Counted from the first letter of the stretch, positions 18,765 to 27,815 are shown. The stretch is DNA of 53,411 nt from an uncultured Lachnospiraceae bacterium (GCA_945621435.1 CALZBR010000015.1:1-53411), one strand, 5' to 3'. Notes: a model not told the origin generated them from the letters alone. Translations and numbers: made by a program.

Positions 18765-19493
18765 CTATTTGCTCCTGACATTAGGAAGCAGTCCCAGAAT
18801 CAGGTCGTTGTCCTGCTCGCACTGCGCCACACTTTTCACCCAGGGGGAGAAAAATGCGAGACAGAAAATGATGCCGCAACATGCCACAAAGGCTCCGCCG
18901 GTAAATAAAAGCAGACACAGAGCAATATTGACATTCTGGTAGGAGGCATAGGTGGCAGCCTCGTCCATCACCTGAATGGCATTGGAACCGATCAGCTCGT
19001 TCAGTTCCGAGGCAAAAGCTGCCGCCATGGCATTGGCTATCACCACGATATTCTCCGAGGAATCGGAATTTACGGAAACAGTCAGCTTATAGCCATAGGA
19101 CATAGAGTTGGTATTTGCACCGGAGACCTTAATGTCTCCGACCTCAGCCATCCGCTGCAGATCCTGAGTTGTAATGTTATAGTTTGCAAGTGCCTGTGCT
19201 GCCTTGCTGCAGACACGGGAGCTGCCAATCAGGTCAGAATACCTGTTCATGATAGCGACACCTTCATTGGTATCAGAATACGAGCCGTATACCGCACTGA
19301 ACAGCGTTGCCGAAGAATAATATCTGTTGGAATTCCCCAGGATGCTCACAAATATCACTGCCATCAGAAAACCGGCAATGGTGACAAGGGTTATCAGCAG
19401 TTTCTTTTTCCATATTTCACGGATTGCGACAAAGGCGTTCTCAATAATATCCGTATCCTGTGTCACGATATTTCTTATTTCCTCGTCCTGCAT
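18765..19493 (-). CDS. Wzz-like polysaccharide chain-length/co-polymerase protein
   Basis: A 242-residue membrane protein with a segment at about residues 32-52 and another at about 192-215, enclosing an extracytoplasmic helical domain. This is the shape of Wzz/CapA/YveK co-polymerases of Gram-positive EPS systems. The short C-terminal tail would be the activation and contact region for the partner tyrosine-kinase-like protein encoded two genes upstream. GGAGG precedes ATG 19493. It lacks a fused kinase domain, as usual for Firmicutes. Confidence 0.85.
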   Translation of the reverse strand: MQDEEIRNIVTQDTDIIENAFVAIREIWKKKLLITLVTIAGFLMAVIFVSILGNSNRYYSSATLFSAVYGSYSDTNEGVAIMNRYSDLIGSSRVCSKAAQALANYNITTQDLQRMAEVGDIKVSGANTNSMSYGYKLTVSVNSDSSENIVVIANAMAAAFASELNELIGSNAIQVMDEAATYASYQNVNIALCLLLFTGGAFVACCGIIFCLAFFSPWVKSVAQCEQDNDLILGLLPNVRSK

Positions 19494-19495
19494 AT

Positions 19496-20416
19496 CTATT
19501 TCCTCCTATAGATCAAAACAAGAATCACACAGCAGACACCGATCAGCAATACTCCGCTGAGGCACATTACAACAATATTGTTGGTACGAAGCGCTCCGTT
19601 ATCCTCCAAGTCCTGCTCCTGTCCCGCAGTGTCCGGCTGCTTCTCGATCGGCGACAGCTGTTCTTTTTCGTCTGTCACGCTGATGATTCTGGAGTCAATG
19701 GAGAATTCCTTATTCATTCCCTCTCCGTTGGTATAGGTAAGCAACAGCTCCACCGCATACTGTCCTTCCTTGTCAAAGGTCAGACCCACAGACTGTGACT
19801 TCGTTGTTCCCGCAGACATGGTGCCTATGTTTGCGGAAGCAATGTCCTCGCCGTCACATCTTGCCACCATCACGACATTGCTGACACCCTTGTTTCCCAG
19901 AGTTTCCACCATTGCGCCGGCATAGCCTGTCTTGCCTGTATCAAGCTTCTCAGGCAGAGTACTGTCCTCCACATCAAAATCCACCGTTCTGCCCACGGGT
20001 ACCCTCAGCTCCGTACTGAAGGAATAATCATCGGAGATGACTCCCGTCACAAAATTCAGTTCCTCACAGTCCAGGGTGGCACTGGAGGTATAACGGAAGG
20101 AAACCTCTTTGGTTTCTCCGCATTTCAGAGTACCCAGATAGGTCTGACTGACAGTACCGTATTCCGGTGCAACTCCCTTAGGATTATTCACCACCACTAC
20201 CACATTTTCCGCATCCGTATCCGTACTGAAGTTGCACAGCTCAATAGTCAATGTAAAATCATCTCCGGGAATGATGGTTTCGTTAGTCACCTGATAGCCT
20301 GACACCATGGACATGGAGGTCTTCTCCGCGGCACACACATCCATCTTTGGTCCCACTGCGGTAAACAGCCCCAGAACCGTCAATACGCACGCCAGCTTAT
20401 TCCTCAGTCTTTTCAT
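19496..20416 (-). CDS. Secreted, membrane-anchored Ig-like (CARDB-type) protein in the EPS operon
   Basis: A 306-residue protein: signal peptide (residues 1 to about 30), a long beta-rich exterior region, a charged linker and a single C-terminal membrane segment (about residues 280-302) ending RRK. The exterior contains GDDFTLTIELCNFS and ENVVVVVNNPKG, then a second similar stretch beginning VSNVVMVARCDG, as in tandem CARDB/archaeal-S-layer-like domains. ATG 20416 follows GGAGGGG by 7 nt and overlaps the CpsD-like gene by 20 bases. Its place between the kinase-like and Wzz-like genes suggests a role in export or attachment of the polymer. No specific family name is claimed. Confidence 0.75.
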   Translation of the reverse strand: MKRLRNKLACVLTVLGLFTAVGPKMDVCAAEKTSMSMVSGYQVTNETIIPGDDFTLTIELCNFSTDTDAENVVVVVNNPKGVAPEYGTVSQTYLGTLKCGETKEVSFRYTSSATLDCEELNFVTGVISDDYSFSTELRVPVGRTVDFDVEDSTLPEKLDTGKTGYAGAMVETLGNKGVSNVVMVARCDGEDIASANIGTMSAGTTKSQSVGLTFDKEGQYAVELLLTYTNGEGMNKEFSIDSRIISVTDEKEQLSPIEKQPDTAGQEQDLEDNGALRTNNIVVMCLSGVLLIGVCCVILVLIYRRK

Positions 20417-21197
20417 TCTGTGACCCCTCCTTTTTTGCTGCCTTCTGTGTTCTCTGATACCTTCGGTTTGCCCTGCCGGACAACTTCTGTTTCCCGTTCT
20501 TATCCACAAAATAGTAATTATAACCCTTGATGTATTTGCTGTATAAATCCTTATCAATCCTGTTGATAATCATGCCGTAATACCTGTCTGCAAAGGGTTG
20601 TACCTTATGCTTTGCATCCCGGATCTGTCTCTTGGTTACCATATCCAGTGCTGAAATCAGAATGATACCGTCTACCTCGCCGAACAGTATCTGGGCATCG
20701 GGAGCTACCGCCACGGAAGGAAAGTCAAAAATCACATAATCATAATTATCATTTACATATTGTAACAACTGCTTCATCATACCCGAGCAAAACAGTCTGG
20801 CAGGATTGGCAGCATATTTCCCGCAGGGAATATAAGACAGATTTTCAAAATTGGTAGGATAGACAATCTCCTCAAAGTCTTCCTTTTCATTCACAGAGTC
20901 CCTGAGCAGAAAATCCGAAAGTCCGTTTTCCGTCTTCTCGTTTAATTTCTTATAATCTCTTGTCTTACGGATATCGCAATCCACAATCAGGGTTCTCCAC
21001 TTTGCAGCCGCAAAGGAAATTCCAAGCCCTATACTGACAGAGGTACTGCCACACTGGGGTCCGCAACCGGTCAGAAGAATTTTTTTTGCTCCTTCTCCTC
21101 TGCTCTTTTTATTATGTATCTCTACCACAATCCGGTCTATAGCATCGTTCATGACCTGACTGGTATTGCTGTACAATTCAATCTGTGATTTGCTCAT
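20397..21197 (-). CDS. CpsD/CapB-like ATPase with degenerate Walker A motif
   Basis: A 266-residue cytoplasmic protein of the bacterial tyrosine-kinase fold that normally binds ATP, pairs with the Wzz-like protein and autophosphorylates on C-terminal tyrosines. Walker A' (TLIVDCDIRK, D73 and D75) and the Walker B-like YDYVIFDFPSV (D158) are intact. In the P-loop TGCGPQCGSTS, however, the invariant lysine position is Ser51. Tyrosines cluster at LYSKYIKGYNYYF near residue 225 rather than at the extreme C-terminus. It may be a pseudokinase-type regulator. ATG 21197 has GGAGG 5 nt upstream and overlaps the upstream stop by four bases. Confidence 0.82.
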   Translation of the reverse strand: MSKSQIELYSNTSQVMNDAIDRIVVEIHNKKSRGEGAKKILLTGCGPQCGSTSVSIGLGISFAAAKWRTLIVDCDIRKTRDYKKLNEKTENGLSDFLLRDSVNEKEDFEEIVYPTNFENLSYIPCGKYAANPARLFCSGMMKQLLQYVNDNYDYVIFDFPSVAVAPDAQILFGEVDGIILISALDMVTKRQIRDAKHKVQPFADRYYGMIINRIDKDLYSKYIKGYNYYFVDKNGKQKLSGRANRRYQRTQKAAKKEGSQNEKTEE

Positions 21198-21691
21198 TTT
21201 TTCCTCCCTGTATCTGTTTCCAGACACTTCAGATAGTCCAGAATCATATCCTCAATCTTGCTCTCAGGTGCCTTATAGGGCTTAAATGGATAGGTTCTCG
21301 CTCTTTCAACCGTCTCCTGCAGCCTCTCAATATCCTCACAATACAGGACACACTCCTTCCCCGCAAAAGCCTCCGCAATCTGTACCTGATGATCATCCAC
21401 GTGCTCATGGAAGCCGGCAAGTCTGGGCACTACAACCACAGGTTTTCCTGCACTTATGCCCCGCATGATGGTTCCCACTCCCGAATGAGTAATAAGTACC
21501 GAACAACCTTCAATCATTCTTTGAAATTCCTCTGCATCCACAAAATCCTTGTAATCGCAGTTTTGCGGAATGTAGGTAGAATGTCCGGTCTGAATAAAGA
21601 TTTTTTCCTGTAAATCTAATGCCAGCCTGTCCACAGCCTCAAGAAGTCGGTTCATTTGAAATCGTTGGGTTCCCAGTGTTACTAAGATCAA
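21194..21691 (-). CDS. Glycosyltransferase catalytic subunit, PssE/Alg13-like
   Basis: A 165-residue soluble protein with a GT28 C-terminal-type fold: an N-terminal ILVTLGTQRFQMNRL, then ITHSGVGTIMRGISAGKPVVVVPR, the nucleotide-sugar-binding segment. The start is a TTG at 21691 that overlaps the previous stop as TTGA and lies 9 nt from GGGAGG; an ORF extended further upstream has no such support. It works as a heterodimer with the Alg14-like protein encoded just upstream, as in PssD/PssE or Cps14F/Cps14G, adding one sugar to the lipid-linked chain. Confidence 0.88.
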   Translation of the reverse strand: MILVTLGTQRFQMNRLLEAVDRLALDLQEKIFIQTGHSTYIPQNCDYKDFVDAEEFQRMIEGCSVLITHSGVGTIMRGISAGKPVVVVPRLAGFHEHVDDHQVQIAEAFAGKECVLYCEDIERLQETVERARTYPFKPYKAPESKIEDMILDYLKCLETDTGRKK

Positions 21692-22149
21692 AAGATACCA
21701 CCTCCCAACACAGCGTCCGGAAAGTAATCCAGCATATCCTCCCACTGCACGAGAAACAAATCCGCATGCTTGTGTACCAGCTTTCCTGTCAGGGAAGGTT
21801 CTGTTACCCGGGCAAAGGACTCGATATAGATTACTTTTCCTCCCCTGACCTTTTCCAACAGGCAAAAAGGATAGGACACCAGAGCGCCGGTTGTGATTAC
21901 CACATCCGGCTTTTCCTTCCTAAGAATCCGATCTGCCTGAAAAAAGAGCCTGATAAATTTAAAAGGAAACAGGATTTCCCTGCGATTCATCTGGGCTACA
22001 AAATACTGTCTGTTTCCAAAATCTCTCACCTCAAAGTCGTTTTTTTCCGTCACCAGAAAATTATCATAGGAAGCAGCGATTCTTTTTAACCGGGAGATTT
22101 CCTCCAGATGTCCGCCTGACGAGGCAACAAATGCAATTTTTAAAGCCAT
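21688..22149 (-). CDS. Glycosyltransferase membrane-anchoring subunit, PssD/Alg14-like
   Basis: A 153-residue protein with the diagnostic N-terminus IAFVASSGGHLEEISRL and the segment KPDVVITTGALVSYPF of the Alg14 family. It is thought to recruit the catalytic Alg13-like subunit to the membrane and to contribute to acceptor binding. Its stop codon overlaps the TTG start of the partner by four bases, so the two subunits should be made in equal amounts. Confidence 0.9.
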   Translation of the reverse strand: MALKIAFVASSGGHLEEISRLKRIAASYDNFLVTEKNDFEVRDFGNRQYFVAQMNRREILFPFKFIRLFFQADRILRKEKPDVVITTGALVSYPFCLLEKVRGGKVIYIESFARVTEPSLTGKLVHKHADLFLVQWEDMLDYFPDAVLGGGIF

Positions 22150-22213
22150 ATCTTCCTTCCCTTCCTATTTCTGCCTGCTGATATTACTTATTCTTTACTT
22201 GCTCCTTCTTCCT

Positions 22214-23392
22214 TCAGATTCGTCCCTGCATAATTCTCTTTACGGTGCCCAGAAAAATACGCAGCTTCTGTCTGAACGAAACCAGCCCCGACAACTGCTT
22301 TAATCTATTCCCGGGATAATGCGGTGTTCTCTTTCCAAACAATCGATAGGCAAGCAACCTTGTCCTCATGGTTGCCCGTCTCATATACTGATAATTCTGA
22401 ATAACCTTCAGCTGCGAGATATCCTCCCAGGGCTCGAGACAAATCCTCCCCGCCTCAGCAGCCGCCTGCAGGATTTCCTCTCCTGTTTCTGTCCTGGGAA
22501 AAATCACATTACGACCATCTCTCTCTGAGAAATCAACCTCCCCCCTATCGGACAAATACCAGCCGTCACCGCAGGCTACATCTGCTGCCAGACCGATTCC
22601 GTCAAAGCACACCCTGCAAAAGGGATGAATATCCCGCCCCAGGATTCCTCCCCAGGCATTGCTGTACTCCATTTGATAGGTATGACCGCTCTTGTCCACT
22701 GCCGTCACCATTCCGGGCCATCCGTTTCCCCTGTAGTTTAACGAAACGCACTGCTCCGGATTGCAATTCATTTTTTCCAGCAAGGTCCTTCCGGCCCTGT
22801 CACTGGGCATTCCGGCGCAAAAAAAGGAAAGGAGATAGAGAATATTACCATACTCTCCTGTATTTTTCAGATTTCTCAGAGCCGCTATATCGCAGGGCTT
22901 ACCCACCGCTGCATAGCGGAGCTTTTCTTCTGTCAGCTCCCGCAGATTCATCCACGGAGCTGAAATGCTGTATCTGGAGCCACAGCAGGCTATTATCTCC
23001 TCCGCTGTTCTGCAGATACGACCTTCTGTCCTGTAGGGCTCCTCCTGACAACCGGCAACTTCTATCACCGCATCCACCTGTCCGCTTTCCAACAGATAGA
23101 TTGCCAGGGTCGTAATCACCCCTCCGCTGGAAGCTTTTTTCCTGATTCCGGAATCTGTTGAAAATCCGGCATATGTATTCCGGCGGCTCCCCCAGATATC
23201 AGCCTCCGAAGCTTCGTCACTGTGTAGTCCTGTCACCGGACACACTTGTTTTAAAAATTCCTCAGTACGGGAATCTTCTCCGAACTGAGGAGCAAAAAAG
23301 CCAAGGGCATCTTCATCCATCCCGGTTTTTAGCTCGGAATGACATAATCCGCATCCTATACAATATTCTTTACAGGTCTCTGTTATTTTCAT
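22214..23392 (-). CDS. FrhB-like iron-sulfur protein of the EPS locus
   Basis: A protein of about 392 residues of the coenzyme F420 hydrogenase/dehydrogenase beta-subunit family. The N-terminus has a ferredoxin-like CIGCGLC cluster followed by a CP downstream; further cysteines occur in SFFCAGMPSD and the HPFCRVCFDG...VACGDGW region typical of FrhB. In polysaccharide clusters such proteins are often found with pyruvyl transferases; no reaction is firmly assigned. ATG 23392 lies 5 nt after AGGA; an upstream ATG at 23398 overlaps that box. It is the first gene after the strong promoter at 23.45 kb. Confidence 0.82.
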   Translation of the reverse strand: MKITETCKEYCIGCGLCHSELKTGMDEDALGFFAPQFGEDSRTEEFLKQVCPVTGLHSDEASEADIWGSRRNTYAGFSTDSGIRKKASSGGVITTLAIYLLESGQVDAVIEVAGCQEEPYRTEGRICRTAEEIIACCGSRYSISAPWMNLRELTEEKLRYAAVGKPCDIAALRNLKNTGEYGNILYLLSFFCAGMPSDRAGRTLLEKMNCNPEQCVSLNYRGNGWPGMVTAVDKSGHTYQMEYSNAWGGILGRDIHPFCRVCFDGIGLAADVACGDGWYLSDRGEVDFSERDGRNVIFPRTETGEEILQAAAEAGRICLEPWEDISQLKVIQNYQYMRRATMRTRLLAYRLFGKRTPHYPGNRLKQLSGLVSFRQKLRIFLGTVKRIMQGRI

Positions 23393-23446
23393 ATTCATCC
23401 TGCCGTTTTAATCTTTAAGCTGTTTTCGGTAAAATAACTCCAATAG

Positions 23447-23475
23447 ATTATAGCATATCTCCCTTTCACTTCCAA
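23447..23475 (-). promoter_or_regulatory. Sigma-A promoter of the proximal EPS operon
   Basis: TTGGAA (23475-23470) and a perfect TATAAT (23452-23447) are separated by 17 bases. Transcription should start near 23440 and enter the FrhB-like gene. The next 12 genes leftward overlap or lie close together. Confidence 0.75.
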
Positions 23476-23509
23476 CTTTTTTATTTCCAAACTACTATCT
23501 TAATGCAAT

Positions 23510-25180
23510 CTATTGTTCTTCGTCCATATCAACGAATGTTATGCGTATTGCCAGATCCCCGTTTTCCAAATATTGCTGTATATCTTCAAGCTTGTGATTG
23601 TTATATGGATCATATGTATTAACAGCAAAGTATTTCGCATTATCAGGAATTCCGGTACACAAAAATCTGTGCAGAATATTCTTATCCGTTTTGATTTCAA
23701 TTATTTTTTTATCCTCGTCCAAAAAACAGATATAATAAATCCAGAAATTGGCTGCCGGTCCTTTGGTTATCATGGATACACATAAAAAATCACAATCCCG
23801 TACCTCATGGAAACTATCATCCCCCGCTTTCGTAGTCAGAGTTGCCCAGTATTTATTCTGATAATCCACCATTTCCATGAGCCCTGTAGATAAATTCAGG
23901 GAGCCAAAATAAAAATCATCTGTCCCGTCTAAAAGGATTTTATCCCCGGAGGTCACTTCATAGGTCTGCCCCTCAACACCTTCGAAAATGGCACGAATCA
24001 TATCCATATTGGTCTGACTGAAATCATTCCGGTCAACCAGCTTCCAACGTCCTCCGTCATCCCAGATACAGCATTTGATTCCATGCTCTCCGGCTCTCGC
24101 AATATAATTACTTGTAAACTCCTCCCTTAATTCCATTAATGGATAATTCTCATTCGCTCCGAACTCCGTGATAATAACAGGTGCTCCCACCCGCTCGGAT
24201 AATTCTTCCAGGGTTTGAAATTTCCATTCTATATCCTGATCAAATTCGCATTCATAACAATGTACGGATACAATCAGATAATTCTCTCCATCCTCTGTTT
24301 CTTCCTGCGGTAATACAAAGGCGTCAGTGACCTGTGTCAATGTACTGTGAAACAAAGTGGGAACCATTAAAATTCTTTTACTGTTACCTCCTTTGGTACT
24401 CCGTACCGTAGTCACAAAAATCTGATTTAATACATTCATCTGTTCTGCAGACAAATCCGAATAGGTAAACCCCGTCACTGCATTATCCAATTCATTATAA
24501 GCCTCAAAGATTAACCGTTCATCGTAATCCGCAAAGCTTTGGGCAATCTGTAACCACAAATCCTCTGCATCCTTTTGTATCTGTTTCCACTCGGTCTCAT
24601 CCTCTATTCCGCATCGAAACAACACCCATGCATCACACATCGTATTTAAAATTACATACATGTCATTGTCTATCGCGTAATCCACTACCTCGTGAACTCT
24701 TTTCAGCCATTGCTCCCCGATGACCAGCCTGCCGTTCTCATCTCTCCCGCAATTATAGCACCAGGAAACGGGGATTCTGATGGTATTGAATCCCAGCGAG
24801 TGTACATAATCTATCAATTCCCTGCTGACCTTGGGATTTCCCCAGATTGTTTCCATTTCCGGATTGGCATCATAACCACACTCCTTTGCTGCCGTTCCAA
24901 GAGAATTGCCAAGATTCCACCCGACATTAACATTCTCCATAAACACCCGGGCATTCCAGTTAACACAATCTCCCTCCCCGGCATCATGGTCATAGCTGTA
25001 TACATCATCTGAGTCTGATTCCCTCTCCTCACTTTGATTCAAATCAGTATTTATTTCAGGGGTTTCATGATTTTCCACAGTATTACTTTCAGCAGAAATC
25101 TGTCTCTCTGTCACATTTTCACAGCCACATAAACAGATAATGCAGGCAATCGTTATGATAATGTTCCATCTTTTCGGCAT
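23510..25180 (-). CDS. GH5-family (cellulase-like) lipoprotein with altered conserved motif
   Basis: A 556-residue exported lipoprotein: signal peptide ending in the lipobox LCGC (Cys20), an acidic linker to about residue 72, a GH5 (beta/alpha)8 catalytic domain (about 75-380) and a roughly 170-residue beta-rich C-terminal region. The domain has GWNLGNSLGT, TIRIPVSW (R135), YNE with the acid/base E230, HCY (H307, Y309) and TEFGA with the nucleophile E339. The normally conserved His-His in the LNxHHD motif reads Met181-Cys182. It may hydrolyse or transglycosylate the locus polymer at the cell surface. It overlaps the acyltransferase gene by 28 bases. Confidence 0.83.
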   Translation of the reverse strand: MPKRWNIIITIACIICLCGCENVTERQISAESNTVENHETPEINTDLNQSEERESDSDDVYSYDHDAGEGDCVNWNARVFMENVNVGWNLGNSLGTAAKECGYDANPEMETIWGNPKVSRELIDYVHSLGFNTIRIPVSWCYNCGRDENGRLVIGEQWLKRVHEVVDYAIDNDMYVILNTMCDAWVLFRCGIEDETEWKQIQKDAEDLWLQIAQSFADYDERLIFEAYNELDNAVTGFTYSDLSAEQMNVLNQIFVTTVRSTKGGNSKRILMVPTLFHSTLTQVTDAFVLPQEETEDGENYLIVSVHCYECEFDQDIEWKFQTLEELSERVGAPVIITEFGANENYPLMELREEFTSNYIARAGEHGIKCCIWDDGGRWKLVDRNDFSQTNMDMIRAIFEGVEGQTYEVTSGDKILLDGTDDFYFGSLNLSTGLMEMVDYQNKYWATLTTKAGDDSFHEVRDCDFLCVSMITKGPAANFWIYYICFLDEDKKIIEIKTDKNILHRFLCTGIPDNAKYFAVNTYDPYNNHKLEDIQQYLENGDLAIRITFVDMDEEQ

Positions 25181-26247
25181 GATAACACCCCAACACTTCT
25201 TATTTTTTCAAATATCATTCTTACTACAACCGGAACAGACAATCCAACCATTACATATAGAATCCACCAAAAACCACCTATCCCAAACACAACCGGTATA
25301 TCCTCCATATGACCCGGTTCCAATCCATAAACCGCAATGATGATATAACTGACAATTTTAAAGCATACAAAATGCAATGCCATAATATCTAATGTTTTGG
25401 TTCCCAAATACCTCAATAATCGATTGTTTGAAACAAGATTAAATTGTGATATTGACAGAAGCATCAAAATTCCGGACAATTGTCCGATGTATCGTATCAC
25501 AACGACATAACCTTCACACGGTCCTCCAATGGCGTATGTATAGGCATTGGCAAATATAACATTCAATACCAAGCCGATGACAGCGAGAATATGTCTGTTT
25601 TTTGTAACATACTTATGCCACTCATACTTCTTTAACAACCAGCCCAGATAGAAAAACAAAAAATACGAACATGCCAAATCCATCCGAAATGCTCTGGGGC
25701 AAATTCCAAGCAAAGAGAAAACCTGCATGCCTAATACTAATATCCCCGTTATTACTTCTTCATATTTTTCAGGCAATAACCTTCTGATAAAGTATTTCAT
25801 CCAGATAAACATAATAACAATTGTGAACAATGTTCTGACAAACCACATCGCTCCACATATTTCCTGAATATGAAATGTTAACACGCTTATTATTTTTCGA
25901 CCTGTTTCCCCCAAACTATATTGCTCCGAAAAAATATGTAAATATGCCATGGGATTATGCAACAGAACAAATATCAGATTATACACCACAAAAGGTATAT
26001 AATATGCCTTGAATTTTTTCCAGGATGCCTTAAGCGGATTAACAAAACTACTTTCGCTGAAAACAAATCCGCTGATTGCGAAAAAGAAGGGCATATGAAA
26101 CTGTGAAATAAACTGTAATAGTACACTATGTTCCACATTGACAGACTTGTTCGCATTGGTTATCGCATGCCCCAGACACACCAGAATAATTCCAATTCCT
26201 TTTGCAGTGTCAATATATCCAATTCTATTCCTTTTCGTTTCCGTCAT
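25153..26247 (-). CDS. Acyltransferase family 3 membrane protein
   Basis: A 364-residue protein with about ten membrane segments. The N-terminal IDTAKGIGIILVCLGHA contains the catalytic-type histidine, and HMPFFFAISGFVF is the next family signature; both define the acyltransferase-3 (OafA/NodX) fold. It should transfer acetyl, succinyl or similar groups onto EPS sugars across the membrane. It is placed between the flippase and the GH5 gene and is probably in the same transcript as the genes from 29.8 kb. Confidence 0.88.
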   Translation of the reverse strand: MTETKRNRIGYIDTAKGIGIILVCLGHAITNANKSVNVEHSVLLQFISQFHMPFFFAISGFVFSESSFVNPLKASWKKFKAYYIPFVVYNLIFVLLHNPMAYLHIFSEQYSLGETGRKIISVLTFHIQEICGAMWFVRTLFTIVIMFIWMKYFIRRLLPEKYEEVITGILVLGMQVFSLLGICPRAFRMDLACSYFLFFYLGWLLKKYEWHKYVTKNRHILAVIGLVLNVIFANAYTYAIGGPCEGYVVVIRYIGQLSGILMLLSISQFNLVSNNRLLRYLGTKTLDIMALHFVCFKIVSYIIIAVYGLEPGHMEDIPVVFGIGGFWWILYVMVGLSVPVVVRMIFEKIRSVGVLSCRKDGTLS

Positions 26248-26291
26248 ATTCCCTCACCAAAGTAAATTACTATCCCGGATTACTACTGCCA

Positions 26292-27815
26292 TTATTTTCT
26301 TACCCTGTTCTTAACAATTCCTAAAAAGTAGTGAAAGCCGCTGCTTCTGTAAAACATTATAACAATCAATAAATTGGATACCAAACAGCATGTCACAGCC
26401 TTTATTGCGAATCCCACATACCCCACTAATTGAATATGACAGCATAAGAAATAGGTTGCTCCCGTTATTACCGTGGCCGCCAAAGCATAACCGATTTGAA
26501 TCAGTATATATGTGAATACTTTTTTAGTAAAATAGTGCTTATACAGAACATATCCCTCAATCCAAAAAGGAATCATCAAAGTACTGATAAGCGTACCCAG
26601 CTTCACACCTGAAATCCCCAGATAATAGGTTAATGGAATTGAGATTGCCAGATTTGCAGCCGACTCTACCAATGCTTTATATCTGTCCGGCAGGAATAGC
26701 CCCGCCGCTTCCTTATAGACCAGCGTCACCATTCTCATTCCCGAAACATAAAAACATGCAGCCATTATGATAACAAACCCCATATCAAGAAGATATTTCG
26801 TATCCAGCCATAAGGAAATAAACGGTTGTGTCAGGCACATCAGACTGCAGGCACAAAAACACATAATCCAAAAATTTGCAAAGAGCATATCCTTGTAAAC
26901 CTTATAACTTTTGCCTTTATCTCCCCCCGCAATCAAGTCGCCCACACTGGAGGAGGTTGCTCTTATTACAGTATTGGATAAATTAGTTACATTGTCAAAA
27001 ATCAGTACATAATTAGAAAACAATCCTGCCGCCGACAAACCCAATACTTTGGAAATGATTATGTTATCGGTTGCATTGACAACAACATTTCCAATCTTAT
27101 GACAGAACATTGCTTTCACGTTATCTTTTATCTCAGCCTTTTCTTTCTCATTTAACGGTTGCACATTATTCTCAAGCAGATAAGGATATTGTTTGTCTGC
27201 AATCCCGGAAATCACAATGTTTTCTATTCTGGTCATTACAACCTGAATAATGAGATAAGCAAAATAGTTCCCTGTCAAATATAAAAATATAATCTGAAGA
27301 ATCTTGGTCAGAACCGAAGCAACAGTGGTTGTCGTGGTTGAAATATAAGCATCCTGATTACAGATAATCAGTGTTCGTTTGTATGTGTAAAAATAAGATA
27401 TTCCGGAATTCAATACATATAAAAGATAAAAAACTCTGATATAGGGAATATCCGGCATGTCCTTTATCAGAAACTGCAGAAAAGGAGTCAGTCCTGCCCC
27501 CAGTCCCAAAACAACCCAGCCTATAATGCTATATACTTTTTTATACAGCATCATTAAGCTCTTTATTTTCTCAATGTTATTATCTGATACCGGTTTATAT
27601 AGTGCGAAAGTCATCGCAGTGCCTATTCCCAGTTCGGATAGCGCTAACATCGATAAAATATTGCTGAACAATCCGTTTAAACCTAAGTATTCTGTCGTAA
27701 GAAGACTTACAAATACCTTTCGGTTCACAAACTGCAGCAGAATTGTAAATACATAGCCCATTAAGGAGAATAAAATATTTCTGAGACTGCTGCGTGTTCT
27801 GTTTTTTTCCTTCAT
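26292..27815 (-). CDS. Wzx-type polysaccharide flippase
   Basis: A 507-residue MATE/MOP-superfamily transporter with about 12-14 hydrophobic segments. The N-terminal FVNRKVFVSLLTTEYLGLNGLFSNILSMLALSELGIG is characteristic of Gram-positive polysaccharide transporters. It would flip the lipid-linked repeat unit to the outer face for Wzy polymerisation. It lies 6 bases downstream of a glycosyltransferase gene on the same strand. Confidence 0.9.
   Translation of the reverse strand: MKEKNRTRSSLRNILFSLMGYVFTILLQFVNRKVFVSLLTTEYLGLNGLFSNILSMLALSELGIGTAMTFALYKPVSDNNIEKIKSLMMLYKKVYSIIGWVVLGLGAGLTPFLQFLIKDMPDIPYIRVFYLLYVLNSGISYFYTYKRTLIICNQDAYISTTTTTVASVLTKILQIIFLYLTGNYFAYLIIQVVMTRIENIVISGIADKQYPYLLENNVQPLNEKEKAEIKDNVKAMFCHKIGNVVVNATDNIIISKVLGLSAAGLFSNYVLIFDNVTNLSNTVIRATSSSVGDLIAGGDKGKSYKVYKDMLFANFWIMCFCACSLMCLTQPFISLWLDTKYLLDMGFVIIMAACFYVSGMRMVTLVYKEAAGLFLPDRYKALVESAANLAISIPLTYYLGISGVKLGTLISTLMIPFWIEGYVLYKHYFTKKVFTYILIQIGYALAATVITGATYFLCCHIQLVGYVGFAIKAVTCCLVSNLLIVIMFYRSSGFHYFLGIVKNRVRK

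Noticed and set aside
20417..20557. N-terminal 47-codon extension of the CARDB-type protein
   Set aside because: It lies inside the CpsD-like gene in another frame, and a GGAGGGG-supported ATG at 20416 opens a clear signal peptide.
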